From positions 1 to 64,000 of the forward strand of contig NZ_DATIND010000037.1 in the NCBI RefSeq assembly GCF_035474595.1: 64,000 nt of DNA, written 5' to 3'. The DNA is from Longimicrobium sp. Lineage in GTDB: Bacteria > Gemmatimonadota > Gemmatimonadetes > Longimicrobiales > Longimicrobiaceae. The notes beneath the pieces are model-generated. The model had not been told where the DNA came from and did not search any database. It saw nothing but the letters and a program-made list of their open reading frames with translations. Position numbers and translations under genes: made by a program. This document shows positions 36,556-45,872 of this stretch, piece by piece; the stretch's first letter is position 1; each line of letters starts with the position of its first letter.

Positions 36556-39500
36556 CGCGCGTCCTGGCCGCTCCCACCGCCGCGCGCCCCGCGCCCGCCG
36601 CCGCCGAGCCCGCCCGCCCCGAGCGCGAGGACGAGCGCGCCCAGCGCCTCGCTCCCGCGCTGGAGCGCGCGGCCCGCTCCCCCGGCGCGCCGCTGGAGCC
36701 GGGGGTGCGGCGGGAGATGGAGGAGCGCTTCGGGCACGACTTCGGGCGAGTGCGCGTCCACGCCGGGCCGGCGGCGGCGGAAGCGGCCGAGGCGCTGGAG
36801 GCGCGCGCCTTCACCCGCGGCGCGCACATCTTCTTCGCGGCGGGCGCCTTCCGGCCGGCGAGCGCGGCGGGGGCCCGGCTCCTCGCGCACGAGCTGGCGC
36901 ACACCGTCCAGCAGGGGGACGAATCGCCCTCCATCTCCCCCGAATCTCCCGTCACCTCTCCCGGCGACCGGGCGGAGCGCGAGGCCGGGGGCGCGGCGCG
37001 GGCGGCGATGGCGGGGCGGGAGCCGGGCCCCGCCGCGCTCACCCCGTCGCCCATCCCCGGCGTCATCGCCCGCCAGACCGCCGCGGCGGAGGCGGAGGAG
37101 ACGGAGGCGGACGAAGGCGCGCGCGACGAAGAGGAAGAGGTGGAGTCGGTCGAGGAGCTGCTCCGCGCCCTCCGCCGCGACCCCGCCGACCGCGAGGGGC
37201 GCGTCCACCTCCGCATCTCCAGTCTGGGCGACCTGGCGCGGGGCGCGGTGCTCGGCCGCCTCCGCGAGGAGGCCGACCCGGCGCGGCGGGGGGAGATCGA
37301 CCGCATCGCCGCCCGTCCTCCCGGACCCGAGGCGACCGCGAACCCCACTCCGCTCCGCCCCGCGGCGGACGGGACGGCGGTGGCGCAGGACCCCGCGCGC
37401 CCGGGCCGGCCGGACGACCGCTCCGTCGCCGCGGCGGCGGCGCGGCGCGCGCCCGCGGTGCCGCCCGCGCCCGCCGTCGCCCGTCCTCCGGCTCCGGTTC
37501 CGCCGTCCGCGCGCGAGGGGCTGCCGCCGCCGTCGCAAGCGTCGACGCCGCGCGCCCCGGCCGGTGCCGGCGCCCCGCAGACCGCCGCGGCCCACGCCGC
37601 CGCCGCGGAGACCGTCGCCGCCGACGGCGAGGCCCGGGCGGGGGCGCAGACGGCGGCGGACGCGGACGCCGGCGAGCGCGAGGGCGGCGAGGGCGAGCGC
37701 CCGGTGCGCCTGGCCGACCGCGTGGAGCCGCTCCCCGAGCCGCCCCCGCCGCCGGCCGAGGGCGCCGCCGGTGCCGGGGCGCCGGGCGGAGGCGCAGGCG
37801 GCCCGCCCTCCGCGGAGGGGCCGCCCTCCGCGCCCGCCGCGCCTCCGGGCGAGCGCGCGGAGCCGGCGCGCGCGCCGCTGGGCCCGCGGCCGCGCGGCGC
37901 CGCCCGGCCGACCGCGCCGGAGCGCCCGGGCGCGCTGGAGGCGCTGGCGCGCTCGGCGGGGCTGGGCGGGCTCATCTCGCTCGCGGGCGCCTTCGGCCGC
38001 CAGTCTCCCGGCGACGACCGGACCGACCGCGCCGCGGTGTCGGAGGACCTCCCCGTTCCCACGCCGGCGGGTGGCACGGGCGGCGCCGCATCTCCATCTC
38101 CCGCTTCTCCTTCCCCCGGCGCGGCGCCGTCCCCCGCGGCGGCGGGGACGACGCCCGCCGGCCCCGCGGCCGCCGCGCCGGCGGAGCCGGAGATCGACCT
38201 GGAGGCCGCGCGCGCCGACGCCGCGCAGCTGGCCGGCGAGCTGTCGGAGCAGGTGCCGGCCGAGTCCGAGGCGCGCATCCGCGAGGGGGCCGCCGAGGCG
38301 CGCCGCACCGTGCTGCGGCAGGCGCAGCAGGTGCGCGGCGCGGTGACCGCGCGGACCGACGCCGCCGTGCTGCGCGTGCAGGCCGTGTTCACGGCCAGGC
38401 GGCGGACGGTGGACGACGCCTTCACCGCCGCGCACGCGCAGGTCGACAGCCAGCTCTCCGCGCGCCGCTCCGAGGGCGAGATCGCGGGGCGCGCCGGGCG
38501 CGAGCGGATGCAGCGCGTGTTCGACGACCACCGCACCGCCATCGAGGGGCACGTCACCACCGCCATCGCCGATGCCGAGGCGCTGCGCACCCGCCACGCC
38601 ACGCGCGTGAGCACCCGCAGCGAGGAGCAGGCGAACCAGGCGGTGGAGGCCGCCAACGGCGTGGCGGCGGGGTACGCCGGCAACGAGCGCGGCCGCCGCC
38701 AGGCCTCGGCCGCGCGGCGGGTGGGAGCCAACACCGCGCGGGAGATCCGCGCCCGCATTCCCAACGGCGTGGCGGCGGTGGAAGAGGTGACCACGCCGCT
38801 TCCCGACCGCTTCCGGCAGGGGGGCGACGACGCGCTGCGGGGCTACGACCAGCACCTTCCCGAGCTCCTGGCGCAGGTGGACCGGCAGACCGCCGCGGCG
38901 CTGGCCGCGCTGGACGCCCGCGCCGCCACCGCGCACACCCAGCTCGACACGCAGCACACGCAGGCCACCGACACGCTGGACGCGGCCGCAACGGCGGCGG
39001 AGACGCGCACCCGCGGCGTGGGAACGGCGGCCACCACGCAGATCGACGCGGCGCTGGGGCGGGCGCTGCGCTTCATCGACGGGTCGGTGGAGCCGGCCGC
39101 GAGCCGCATCCGCGAGCTGGTGGCCGAGGGCTCGGCGGTGCTGCGCGACGCGCCGGCGCCCGACCCCGGCTCGTCGCGGGCCTTCGCCGGGCAGGTGCGC
39201 GAGTTCGCGGGCGCGGCGGCCGAGGACGCGGTGGCCCAGACGCGCACCGGGGCCGAGGGGATGGCGGGCGAGTTCCCCCGCGTTCTCCCCGGCGTGGGGC
39301 AGGGGCTGCGCGCGGTGGAGCGCGCGGTGACCACCGAGATCACGCGCACGGTGGACTCCATCTCCACCTCGCTCTCCACCTTCGTGGTCGAGGTCGACAC
39401 CGGCTACGGCAGCATCCTGACGGAGATGGACACGTCGGTGGGGCAGATGGAGACGCAGGCGCGCGACGGCCTGGCCCCGTCCGCCACCGAGCTGCGGGGG

Positions 39501-41687
39501 CGCTTCCGGACGATGCTCTCCGACGCGGAGACGCAGGTGTCGGGGAAGGTGCGCGAGGGGCTGGCGCACAACGACGACGCGGTGCGCGAGGTGGCGCCGA
39601 AGGCGCGCGAGGCGGGGAGCGACACCGGGTGGGACTACGACCATCCCGTGCTCGCGGCGCTGCGCGACATCGGCGAGATCGTGGCGGGGATCATCGTGGG
39701 GATCATCGCGGCGATTCTCCTGGTCGTGGCCGTCATCCTGGTCATCAAGCTCGCCGTCTTCCTGCTGGTGGTGGCGGGGGTCTCGGCGGTGGTGGCCGAG
39801 ATCATCGTGGGCGTGGCGGCCGTGGGCCTGCTCGTCTACGGGCTGTACGAGGCGTACGAGCGGCGGGTGGGGGCGGGGCAGAGCGGGCCGGCGGCGTTCG
39901 GCGGGGCGGTGCTCGACATCCTGGGGCTTAGCGAGGCGGCGTCGGCGTTCACCAACCCCGACCTCACCCCGTTCCAGGCCGGCTACGCGCTGGGGCACGG
40001 GCTGACGACCTTCGCCAGCTTCTTCGTGGGCGGGCGGATCAACAAGCAGATCAACGGCCGCCTCCCTCCCTCGTTCACCAACCCCAGCCAGGGCGCGGCG
40101 TGGACGGCGCTGGGGCGGGCGGCCAGCCGGCTCCGCGGCGGCTCGGGCGCGCTGGCCGAGGGGGCACCCGCCCTCCCGCTGCGCGCGCCCGTGGTGGAGC
40201 CGCCGGCGGTCGTGGAGCCGCCCGCCGGCCGCCCCACGGTGACCGAGCCGCCGCCGCAGCCGGTGGTGGAGCCCGCGCCGGCCTCGCGCCCGGCGGTCGC
40301 GGCCGAGCCGCCCGCCACGCCGCCGGTGGAGCCGCCGGCGCCGGTGCGTCCCACGGTGGCCGAGCCTCCGGCGGCCGGCCGTCCCGCCGTCTCCGAGCCG
40401 GCGGCCGGCCGTCCCGCGGTCGCCGAGCCGGCGCCCGCGGCGGAGCCTGCGGCGGGGCCCCGCGCCTCGGAGCCGGCGTCCGTCGCCGAGCCCACCCCCG
40501 CGCCGGAGCCCGCTCCCGCCGGACGCCCGCGGCTGCGGCTGGTGCAGCCGGAACGCCCGCCCGTGGAGCCGCCGGCTGCGCGCCCCGCCCGCGCGGCCCC
40601 GGAGGGCGCGCCCCCCGAGCCGGCGCCGCGCGCGGACGGCGGCCGCCCGGCGGCGAGCCCGCGACGCGGCAACGTGGTGGACCTGGCCGAGTACCGCGCC
40701 AGCCGCGCCCGCGCGAATTCCCGTCCGGGGACGGCGCCGGCCGAGCCGGTCTCGGGCGAGGTGCCGGTGGAGTTTGCCGAGGCCGCGGGCGCCGAGGGGC
40801 AGCGCCCTGTCGCCCTGGCGGCGGAAGAGGGCGCGGGCGGGCGCGGGCTGCGCCTGGCGGGCGAGAGCGCGGGCGAGGCACCCCGCGCCAGCTCCGGCCC
40901 GGGCGGGCGCGGCGGGCGCGGCGGTGGCGGGGGACGCGGCGGCGGCGGACGCGGCGGGACGGCGACGGGCCCGCGCGGCGGGCGGGGGAGCACGGCGGGT
41001 GGCGGGGGACGTGGGGGCGGTGGGCGCGGGGGCGGCGGGGGACGCGGAGGCGGGGGACGGGGCGGCGGAGGCGGGCGCGGGGGTGGCGGGCGCGGCGGCG
41101 GGCGGGGGAGCCGGGGCGGGCGGATGGAGCGCAGGCCGTTCGACGAGCCGTTCGACCGGCCCGAGGACTTCTGGGCCGCCGAGGCCGAGGCGCCGCGCGG
41201 GCGCCCCTCCGCCAGCGAGGTGCTGGAAGGCCCCAGCGACACGGCCGACGCCATCGCCGACCTGGAAGCCACCGCCGAGCCGCCTACCGCCACCGACATC
41301 GCCGACCTGCGCTACCGGCAGGCGGCGGGAACGGCGCTGGAGCGGGGCGAGCTGGCGCGCTGGGCCAGCGAGCTTCCCGCCGAGGCGGAGATGATCCCCC
41401 GCGGGCGCTTCGGGCGAAACGCGGCCACGCGCTGGCTGCGGCAGATCTTCCCCGGCAACGAGCGCCCCGACGCGGTGATCGTGGACCGCGCGGGCGGGCG
41501 GCTGGTGGTGGCCGACGTGACCTCGCGCGGCCACGCCGAGCACATCGCCAAGTCGGTGGGCTACGGGCGCACGCTGGCCTCGCTGCGCTCGGTGATCCCC
41601 GCCGAGCTCCGCAACTTCGTCATCGTGGTGCAGGAGCGGTACTGGGAGTACGGCGCGCCCCGGCTGCGCGAGATCATCATCCGCTGA
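36552..41687 (+). CDS. Giant DUF4157 (eCIS core) composite protein with nuclease-like C-terminus
   Basis: This 1711-residue protein is built of many parts. Residues about 45-120 are a DUF4157 (eCIS core) domain with metallopeptidase-like HELAH at 113-117. Residues 140-560 are alanine/proline-rich. About 550-1030 form a long coiled coil rich in Ala, Arg and Glu. Residues 1043-1100 are strongly hydrophobic (IVGIIAAILLVVAVILVIKL), probably a membrane hairpin. A proline-rich linker with repeats of GRPAVxEPA follows, then an RGG-rich tract (about 1457-1520). The last 170 residues are a globular domain with PDAVIVDRAGGRLVVADVT (Asp1640, Asp1655), a pattern like restriction-endonuclease-fold toxins. 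DUF4157 marks eCIS cargo proteins, so a toxin effector is likely; the coiled coil could also serve as a length ruler. Confidence 0.85.
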   Translation: MTRVLAAPTAARPAPAAAEPARPEREDERAQRLAPALERAARSPGAPLEPGVRREMEERFGHDFGRVRVHAGPAAAEAAEALEARAFTRGAHIFFAAGAFRPASAAGARLLAHELAHTVQQGDESPSISPESPVTSPGDRAEREAGGAARAAMAGREPGPAALTPSPIPGVIARQTAAAEAEETEADEGARDEEEEVESVEELLRALRRDPADREGRVHLRISSLGDLARGAVLGRLREEADPARRGEIDRIAARPPGPEATANPTPLRPAADGTAVAQDPARPGRPDDRSVAAAAARRAPAVPPAPAVARPPAPVPPSAREGLPPPSQASTPRAPAGAGAPQTAAAHAAAAETVAADGEARAGAQTAADADAGEREGGEGERPVRLADRVEPLPEPPPPPAEGAAGAGAPGGGAGGPPSAEGPPSAPAAPPGERAEPARAPLGPRPRGAARPTAPERPGALEALARSAGLGGLISLAGAFGRQSPGDDRTDRAAVSEDLPVPTPAGGTGGAASPSPASPSPGAAPSPAAAGTTPAGPAAAAPAEPEIDLEAARADAAQLAGELSEQVPAESEARIREGAAEARRTVLRQAQQVRGAVTARTDAAVLRVQAVFTARRRTVDDAFTAAHAQVDSQLSARRSEGEIAGRAGRERMQRVFDDHRTAIEGHVTTAIADAEALRTRHATRVSTRSEEQANQAVEAANGVAAGYAGNERGRRQASAARRVGANTAREIRARIPNGVAAVEEVTTPLPDRFRQGGDDALRGYDQHLPELLAQVDRQTAAALAALDARAATAHTQLDTQHTQATDTLDAAATAAETRTRGVGTAATTQIDAALGRALRFIDGSVEPAASRIRELVAEGSAVLRDAPAPDPGSSRAFAGQVREFAGAAAEDAVAQTRTGAEGMAGEFPRVLPGVGQGLRAVERAVTTEITRTVDSISTSLSTFVVEVDTGYGSILTEMDTSVGQMETQARDGLAPSATELRGRFRTMLSDAETQVSGKVREGLAHNDDAVREVAPKAREAGSDTGWDYDHPVLAALRDIGEIVAGIIVGIIAAILLVVAVILVIKLAVFLLVVAGVSAVVAEIIVGVAAVGLLVYGLYEAYERRVGAGQSGPAAFGGAVLDILGLSEAASAFTNPDLTPFQAGYALGHGLTTFASFFVGGRINKQINGRLPPSFTNPSQGAAWTALGRAASRLRGGSGALAEGAPALPLRAPVVEPPAVVEPPAGRPTVTEPPPQPVVEPAPASRPAVAAEPPATPPVEPPAPVRPTVAEPPAAGRPAVSEPAAGRPAVAEPAPAAEPAAGPRASEPASVAEPTPAPEPAPAGRPRLRLVQPERPPVEPPAARPARAAPEGAPPEPAPRADGGRPAASPRRGNVVDLAEYRASRARANSRPGTAPAEPVSGEVPVEFAEAAGAEGQRPVALAAEEGAGGRGLRLAGESAGEAPRASSGPGGRGGRGGGGGRGGGGRGGTATGPRGGRGSTAGGGGRGGGGRGGGGGRGGGGRGGGGGRGGGGRGGGRGSRGGRMERRPFDEPFDRPEDFWAAEAEAPRGRPSASEVLEGPSDTADAIADLEATAEPPTATDIADLRYRQAAGTALERGELARWASELPAEAEMIPRGRFGRNAATRWLRQIFPGNERPDAVIVDRAGGRLVVADVTSRGHAEHIAKSVGYGRTLASLRSVIPAELRNFVIVVQERYWEYGAPRLREIIIR

Positions 41688-41720
41688 CGGCCGGCAAATC
41701 CGGCAAGGAAGAGGGAGACG

Positions 41721-43079
41721 ATGCGCGAACGGGTGGCACGCACCAGGGCGACGGCTCCGCCCGCGCCGGCGATGGCCGGGCAGCGGTCCGCGGGGCGCGC
41801 GCTGGACGCGCCGGTGCGCCGCGCCATGGAGCAGCGGCTGGGCCACGACTTCGGCCGCGTGCGCGTGCACAGCGACGCGCGCGCCGCGGCCGCGGCGGCC
41901 GGGGTCGGCGCGCGCGCCTTCACCCTGGGCAGCGACGTGGTGTTCGGCGCGGGCGAGTATTCGCCGCACACCCCCGCCGGGCGCAGGCTCCTGCAGCACG
42001 AGCTGGCGCACGTGGTCCAGCAGTCCGGCCGTCCGTTGGCCGACGGGCCGCCGCGCGTCGGCCGTGCCTCGTCGGACGCCGAGCGGGCCGCGGACGAGGT
42101 CTCGCGCTCGCCCGCCCCGCGCCCCGCCGCGCGCCGGCGCCTGTCCCAGACCGCGCCGCCCTCGCCGCTGCTGCAGCGCGCCGCGACGACCTGGGCGGGC
42201 GAGTTCGACACCGACAAGTACGACGCGGTGCAGGACGGCGGAAAGGACGTGGGCGTCGACATCACCCTCCGCTTCAAGCCCGGGCGGAACGTGTTCGCGC
42301 GGAAGATCGGGATGGTGCAGACCTCGATCGCCAAGGTCGGCGGGAAGGCGGCGTTCGCCAGCGCGAGCGACCGGGGACGTGCCATCCCCGCGGGAAAGGC
42401 GGGGGAAGGGGTGGGGATCGACCGCGTCGACGACTACGCCAACCCGCTGTACGCCACGAAGAAGGCATCTCCCGGCGACACCCTGTCCAGCACGCCCACC
42501 ACCAAGGGATGGGGGCGGCACGGCTGGCGCTACACCGACGGCGGCAAGCTCCACAAGCAGGACGCGCTGCTGATCGACAAGCCCACCATCACGCCGCCCG
42601 GGGTGAACCGCAGCGAGGTGTTCGAGAGCACCGCGCTGGCGGTCGACGGGGCGCAGCGGGGCACCTACTACGGCTCGGTGCGCTGGGGATGGGAGATCGA
42701 CGCGGCGGGGGCCTTCACCAAGCTCCCCCTCTCGGTGGTCTCGGCCGACGCGCCCAGCGACGTGTTCGGCGCCGCCGCGGAGCTGTGGAACGCCAGCAAG
42801 ACCGCCGCGGGCGACGAGACCATCGACCTGCCGCTGGTCACCGGCAAGTACACGAACGCGAAGGACGTGGAGCTGGTGGGCAACCCCGCGAAGGCGAAGG
42901 ACTCGGTGAAGGCGAAGCTGCCGGTGAACACGCGCGTCGAGGTCACCGACAAGGCCGCCGGCCGGCTGTTCAACCTGGGGGCTGACCAGTGGTGGATGGT
43001 CACCGTGGTCGACGGCCCGCGGCGCGGCGCGGTGGGGTGGATATCCGCGGCCTCGCTCGCCGACGCGAAGGCCCCGTGA
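41721..43079 (+). CDS. Second DUF4157 (eCIS core) protein
   Basis: This 452-residue protein carries a DUF4157 domain near residues 30-100 (LDAPVRRAMEQRLGHDFGRV, HELAH at 93-97). A basic linker follows to about residue 150. The centre (about 150-370) is an unrecognised beta-rich domain (GVDITLRFKPGRNVFARKIG, GRHGWRYTDGGKLHKQDALL, YYGSVRWGWEIDAAGAFTKL). The last 70 residues look like a bacterial SH3-type domain (LPVNTRVEVTDKAAGRLFNL, GPRRGAVGWISAASLADAK). It may be a second effector or an adaptor for the first. GAGGGAG is a strong ribosome-binding site, and its stop overlaps the next GTG. Confidence 0.85.
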   Translation: MRERVARTRATAPPAPAMAGQRSAGRALDAPVRRAMEQRLGHDFGRVRVHSDARAAAAAAGVGARAFTLGSDVVFGAGEYSPHTPAGRRLLQHELAHVVQQSGRPLADGPPRVGRASSDAERAADEVSRSPAPRPAARRRLSQTAPPSPLLQRAATTWAGEFDTDKYDAVQDGGKDVGVDITLRFKPGRNVFARKIGMVQTSIAKVGGKAAFASASDRGRAIPAGKAGEGVGIDRVDDYANPLYATKKASPGDTLSSTPTTKGWGRHGWRYTDGGKLHKQDALLIDKPTITPPGVNRSEVFESTALAVDGAQRGTYYGSVRWGWEIDAAGAFTKLPLSVVSADAPSDVFGAAAELWNASKTAAGDETIDLPLVTGKYTNAKDVELVGNPAKAKDSVKAKLPVNTRVEVTDKAAGRLFNLGADQWWMVTVVDGPRRGAVGWISAASLADAKAP

Positions 43080-43699
43080 CGCACCCGGGCGGCGATCCCG
43101 GGCGCGAGGCGCTGGTCCGGCGGCTCCGCGGGCTGGGCTACCTGGAGCTCTTCCACCGCGCCGACCCCTCCGCCGCCGCCGCCCTCCGCGACGAGCCGGG
43201 CGGCCGCGAGCGGCTGCGGGAGGTGATGCTGGACCCCGGCGCGCCGGGCGAGGCGCGCTTCCTGGCCGCCGAGGTCCTGGCGCTGGGAGATGCGGGCGAT
43301 GCGCCACCGGGAGACGCGGCCGCGCTCGCGCCGGTCTACGCGGCGGCGCTGGCCGGCGGGTGGACCGGGTGGGGGAACGCCTGGGGCATCCCCGGCGAGG
43401 TGGAGGGCCCGGCGGGGCGCCACCTGCGCGCGCTGGGAACGGCGGCCGTCGCGCCGCTGTGGGAGCTGCTGGAGGACGGCGCGCCGGTGCGGTACAGCGG
43501 CAGCCAGGTGGCCACGCTCGGCAACGCCTTCGCCTTCCGGGTGAAGGACCTGGCGCTCTACTTCGTCCGCGGCATCCGCGGCGAGCCGCTGGACGTGCGC
43601 CGCGACCCGGCGGAGCGGGACGCGCAGATCGCGTCGCTCCGCGCGGCACTGATGGCGGAGACGCGGATGGAGAGGGACAACCCGAAGGGAGACGGATGA
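43076..43699 (+). CDS. Small HEAT-like protein coupled to the DUF4157 gene
   Basis: This 207-residue helical protein (GREALVRRLRGLGYLELFHR, LREVMLDPGAPGEARFLAAE, HLRALGTAAVAPLWELLEDG) has no recognised family. The layout resembles small HEAT-like proteins. The GTG start at 43076 overlaps the TGA of the preceding DUF4157 gene, so the two are made together, which would suit an immunity or chaperone protein for the cargo, although this is inference. Confidence 0.65.
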   Translation: MTHPGGDPGREALVRRLRGLGYLELFHRADPSAAAALRDEPGGRERLREVMLDPGAPGEARFLAAEVLALGDAGDAPPGDAAALAPVYAAALAGGWTGWGNAWGIPGEVEGPAGRHLRALGTAAVAPLWELLEDGAPVRYSGSQVATLGNAFAFRVKDLALYFVRGIRGEPLDVRRDPAERDAQIASLRAALMAETRMERDNPKGDG

Positions 43700-43733
43700 G
43701 AAGCGAGGCCCAAGCACCGCCGAGGAGGAGCGC

Positions 43734-44393
43734 ATGACGACCTTTCCCGGCTCGCCCCGGCTGCTGAAGGGGGGGATCGTGCTGATCGACGCCGAGACGT
43801 CGGCGGTGCTGCGCATCATCGTGCTGCAGTACAACCCCGACACGCTCACCCGCAAGCTGCAGCCGCAGGCCACCGGCCAGGACGGCGGCGACCGCAGCGA
43901 GGCGCTGCGCATCAAGGCGCCGCCGGTCGAGACCATCACCCTCGAGGCCGAGATCGACGCCACCGACCAGCTGGAGCAGCCCGACCGCAACCCCGACGCG
44001 GTGCAGCTGGGCATCCACCCGCAGCTGGCCGCGCTGGAGACCATCGTCTACCCCACCAGCGCCGCGCTGGTGGAGAACAACCGGCTGGCGCAGTCGGGGA
44101 CGCTGGAGATCCTTCCCATGGAGGCGCCGCTCTCGCTCTTCGTGTGGAGCAAGACGCGGGTGCTGCCGGTGCGCATCACCGACTTCGGCATCACCGAGGA
44201 GGCGTTCGACCCGGCGCTGAACCCCATCCGCGCCAAGGTCAGCCTGGGGATGCGGGTGCTGAGCGTGAACGACCTTGGCTTCCAGCACCGCGGCGGAAGC
44301 CTGTACATGGCCTACCAGCAGCAGAAGGAACGTCTCGCGGCGCGTGCCGCGGGCGGCGCCTTCGGCGCGCTGGGGATCGGAGGGATCCCGTGA
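43734..44393 (+). CDS. eCIS tube adaptor protein (Afp7/Pvc7 N-terminal part)
   Basis: This 219-residue protein has the N-terminal domain of contractile injection system tube proteins that attach the LysM adaptor and link hub to tube: GIVLIDAETSAVLRIIVLQY, NPDTLTRKLQPQAT, IDATDQLEQPDRNPDAVQLG, ALETIVYPTSAALVENNRLA. In Afp7/Pvc7 a LysM domain follows in the same chain; here it is encoded by the next, overlapping gene. RBS is GAGGAG. Confidence 0.88.
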   Translation: MTTFPGSPRLLKGGIVLIDAETSAVLRIIVLQYNPDTLTRKLQPQATGQDGGDRSEALRIKAPPVETITLEAEIDATDQLEQPDRNPDAVQLGIHPQLAALETIVYPTSAALVENNRLAQSGTLEILPMEAPLSLFVWSKTRVLPVRITDFGITEEAFDPALNPIRAKVSLGMRVLSVNDLGFQHRGGSLYMAYQQQKERLAARAAGGAFGALGIGGIP

Positions 44394-44749
44394 GCAGCGA
44401 CCCCGTACGCGCGCTTCTGGCGCTGGCCGGCACCGCCGGCCGCTTTCCCCCGCAGTCGCGCTACTCCGGCGTGGAGACGGCCGCCTACACCGGAGCGGAC
44501 GGCCGCATCGTGGCGTATCTGCGCCGCCGCTTCATCCCCGCGGCCGACCGCTTCGCGCTGCTGCAGGAGCACACCGTCCGCCAGGGCGAGCGGCTGGACC
44601 ACCTCACCGCGCGCTACCTGGGCGACCCCGAGGCGTTCTGGCGCATCTGCGACGCCAACGGGGCCATGCGCCCGGCGGAGATGGAGGAGGAGGGGCGGAC
44701 GCTGCGCATCACCCTTCCCGCGGGGCTGCCGGGGGGGCTGAATGGCTAA
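44390..44749 (+). CDS. LysM-domain eCIS protein
   Basis: This 119-residue protein contains a LysM-type domain (LQEHTVRQGERLDHLTARYL then GDPEAFWRICDANGAM) and a short N-terminal extension (FPPQSRYSGVETAAYTG). It is the C-terminal half of the Afp7/Pvc7-type adaptor, encoded separately. GTG at 44390 overlaps the stop of the preceding gene by GTGA, and its own stop overlaps the hub gene, so translation is coupled along the set. Confidence 0.85.
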   Translation: MSSDPVRALLALAGTAGRFPPQSRYSGVETAAYTGADGRIVAYLRRRFIPAADRFALLQEHTVRQGERLDHLTARYLGDPEAFWRICDANGAMRPAEMEEEGRTLRITLPAGLPGGLNG

Positions 44750-45872
44750 CCCGGTACGCCTGTCGCTGATGATCGGCCCCGCGGTCCCCGTGCCCGTACC
44801 CCAGGCGGTGCTCGACGCGCTGGTCCGCGTGCAGGTGATGACCACGGCGGGGGAAACGGCCAGCGGCTTCGAGCTCACCTTCTCGCTGACGAAGAGCTCG
44901 CCGCTGCAGACGATCTTCCTCCTGGCCGGCGGCGGCTCCATCCCCCTGGTCCGCGTGGTGATCGTGGCCACGGTGAACGGAACGCCCGAGGTGCTGATGG
45001 ACGGGGTGATGACGAACCACGAGCTCGCCCCGGGCGAGAACGGCGGCCCGTCGACGCTCACCATCAAGGGGAAGGACCTCACCGCGGTGATGGACTACCT
45101 GGACTTCAGCGGGATGCTGTACCCGGCCATGCCGCCCGAGGCGCGCGTCGCCATCATCCTGGCCAAGTACATGGCCTTCGGGGTGATCCCCATGGTGATC
45201 CCCAGCGTGCTGATCGACATCCCCATTCCCGTGGAGCGCATCCCCACGCAGGAGGGGACGGACCTGGCGTACGTGAAGAGCCTGGCCGACGAGGTGGGCT
45301 ACGCCTTCTACGTGAGCCCGGGGCCGGCGCCGGGGGCCAGCGTGGCGTACTGGGGGCCGGAGATCCGCATCGGCGCGCCGCAGCCGGCGCTGAACGTGGA
45401 CATGGACGCGCACACCAACGTGGAGCGGCTGGGCTTCACCTTCGACACCGAGAGCAAGGAGCTGCCGATCCTGATCATCCAGGAGCCGCGCAGCAAGGCG
45501 CTGATCCCCATCCCCATCCCCGACATCACCCCGCTCAGCCCGCCGCTGGGCGCGGTGCCGCCGATCCCCAAGAAGTTCTACATCATCGACGGCACGGCCA
45601 AGCTGGGGCCCATCCGCTCGGCGCTGATCGGGCTGGCCAAGGCCGCGAAGAGCAGCGACGCGGTGACGGGAACGGGAACGCTGAACGTGGCCCGCTACGG
45701 GCGCGTGCTGAAGGCGCGGGGGCTGGTGGGGGTGCGCGGCGCGGGGACGGCGTTCGACGGGCTGTACTACGTGAAGAGCGTGACGCACACCATCCAGCGC
45801 GGCGACTACCGGCAGGAGTTCACCCTGGTCCGCAACGGGCTGGTCTCCACGCTTCCCCGGGTGCCCGCATGA
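44742..45872 (+). CDS. eCIS hub protein (gp27-like, Afp8 N-terminal part)
   Basis: This 376-residue hub protein resembles T4 gp27 and the N-terminal part of VgrG/Afp8, forming the trimer that joins tube to spike. Signature segments are LDALVRVQVMTTAGETASGF, VIVATVNGTPEVLMDGVMTN, TLTIKGKDLTAVMDYLDFSG, EGTDLAYVKSLADEVGYAFY and GLYYVKSVTHTIQRGDYRQE. The OB-fold and spike half of Afp8 lies in the next gene. Confidence 0.9.
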   Translation: MANPVRLSLMIGPAVPVPVPQAVLDALVRVQVMTTAGETASGFELTFSLTKSSPLQTIFLLAGGGSIPLVRVVIVATVNGTPEVLMDGVMTNHELAPGENGGPSTLTIKGKDLTAVMDYLDFSGMLYPAMPPEARVAIILAKYMAFGVIPMVIPSVLIDIPIPVERIPTQEGTDLAYVKSLADEVGYAFYVSPGPAPGASVAYWGPEIRIGAPQPALNVDMDAHTNVERLGFTFDTESKELPILIIQEPRSKALIPIPIPDITPLSPPLGAVPPIPKKFYIIDGTAKLGPIRSALIGLAKAAKSSDAVTGTGTLNVARYGRVLKARGLVGVRGAGTAFDGLYYVKSVTHTIQRGDYRQEFTLVRNGLVSTLPRVPA

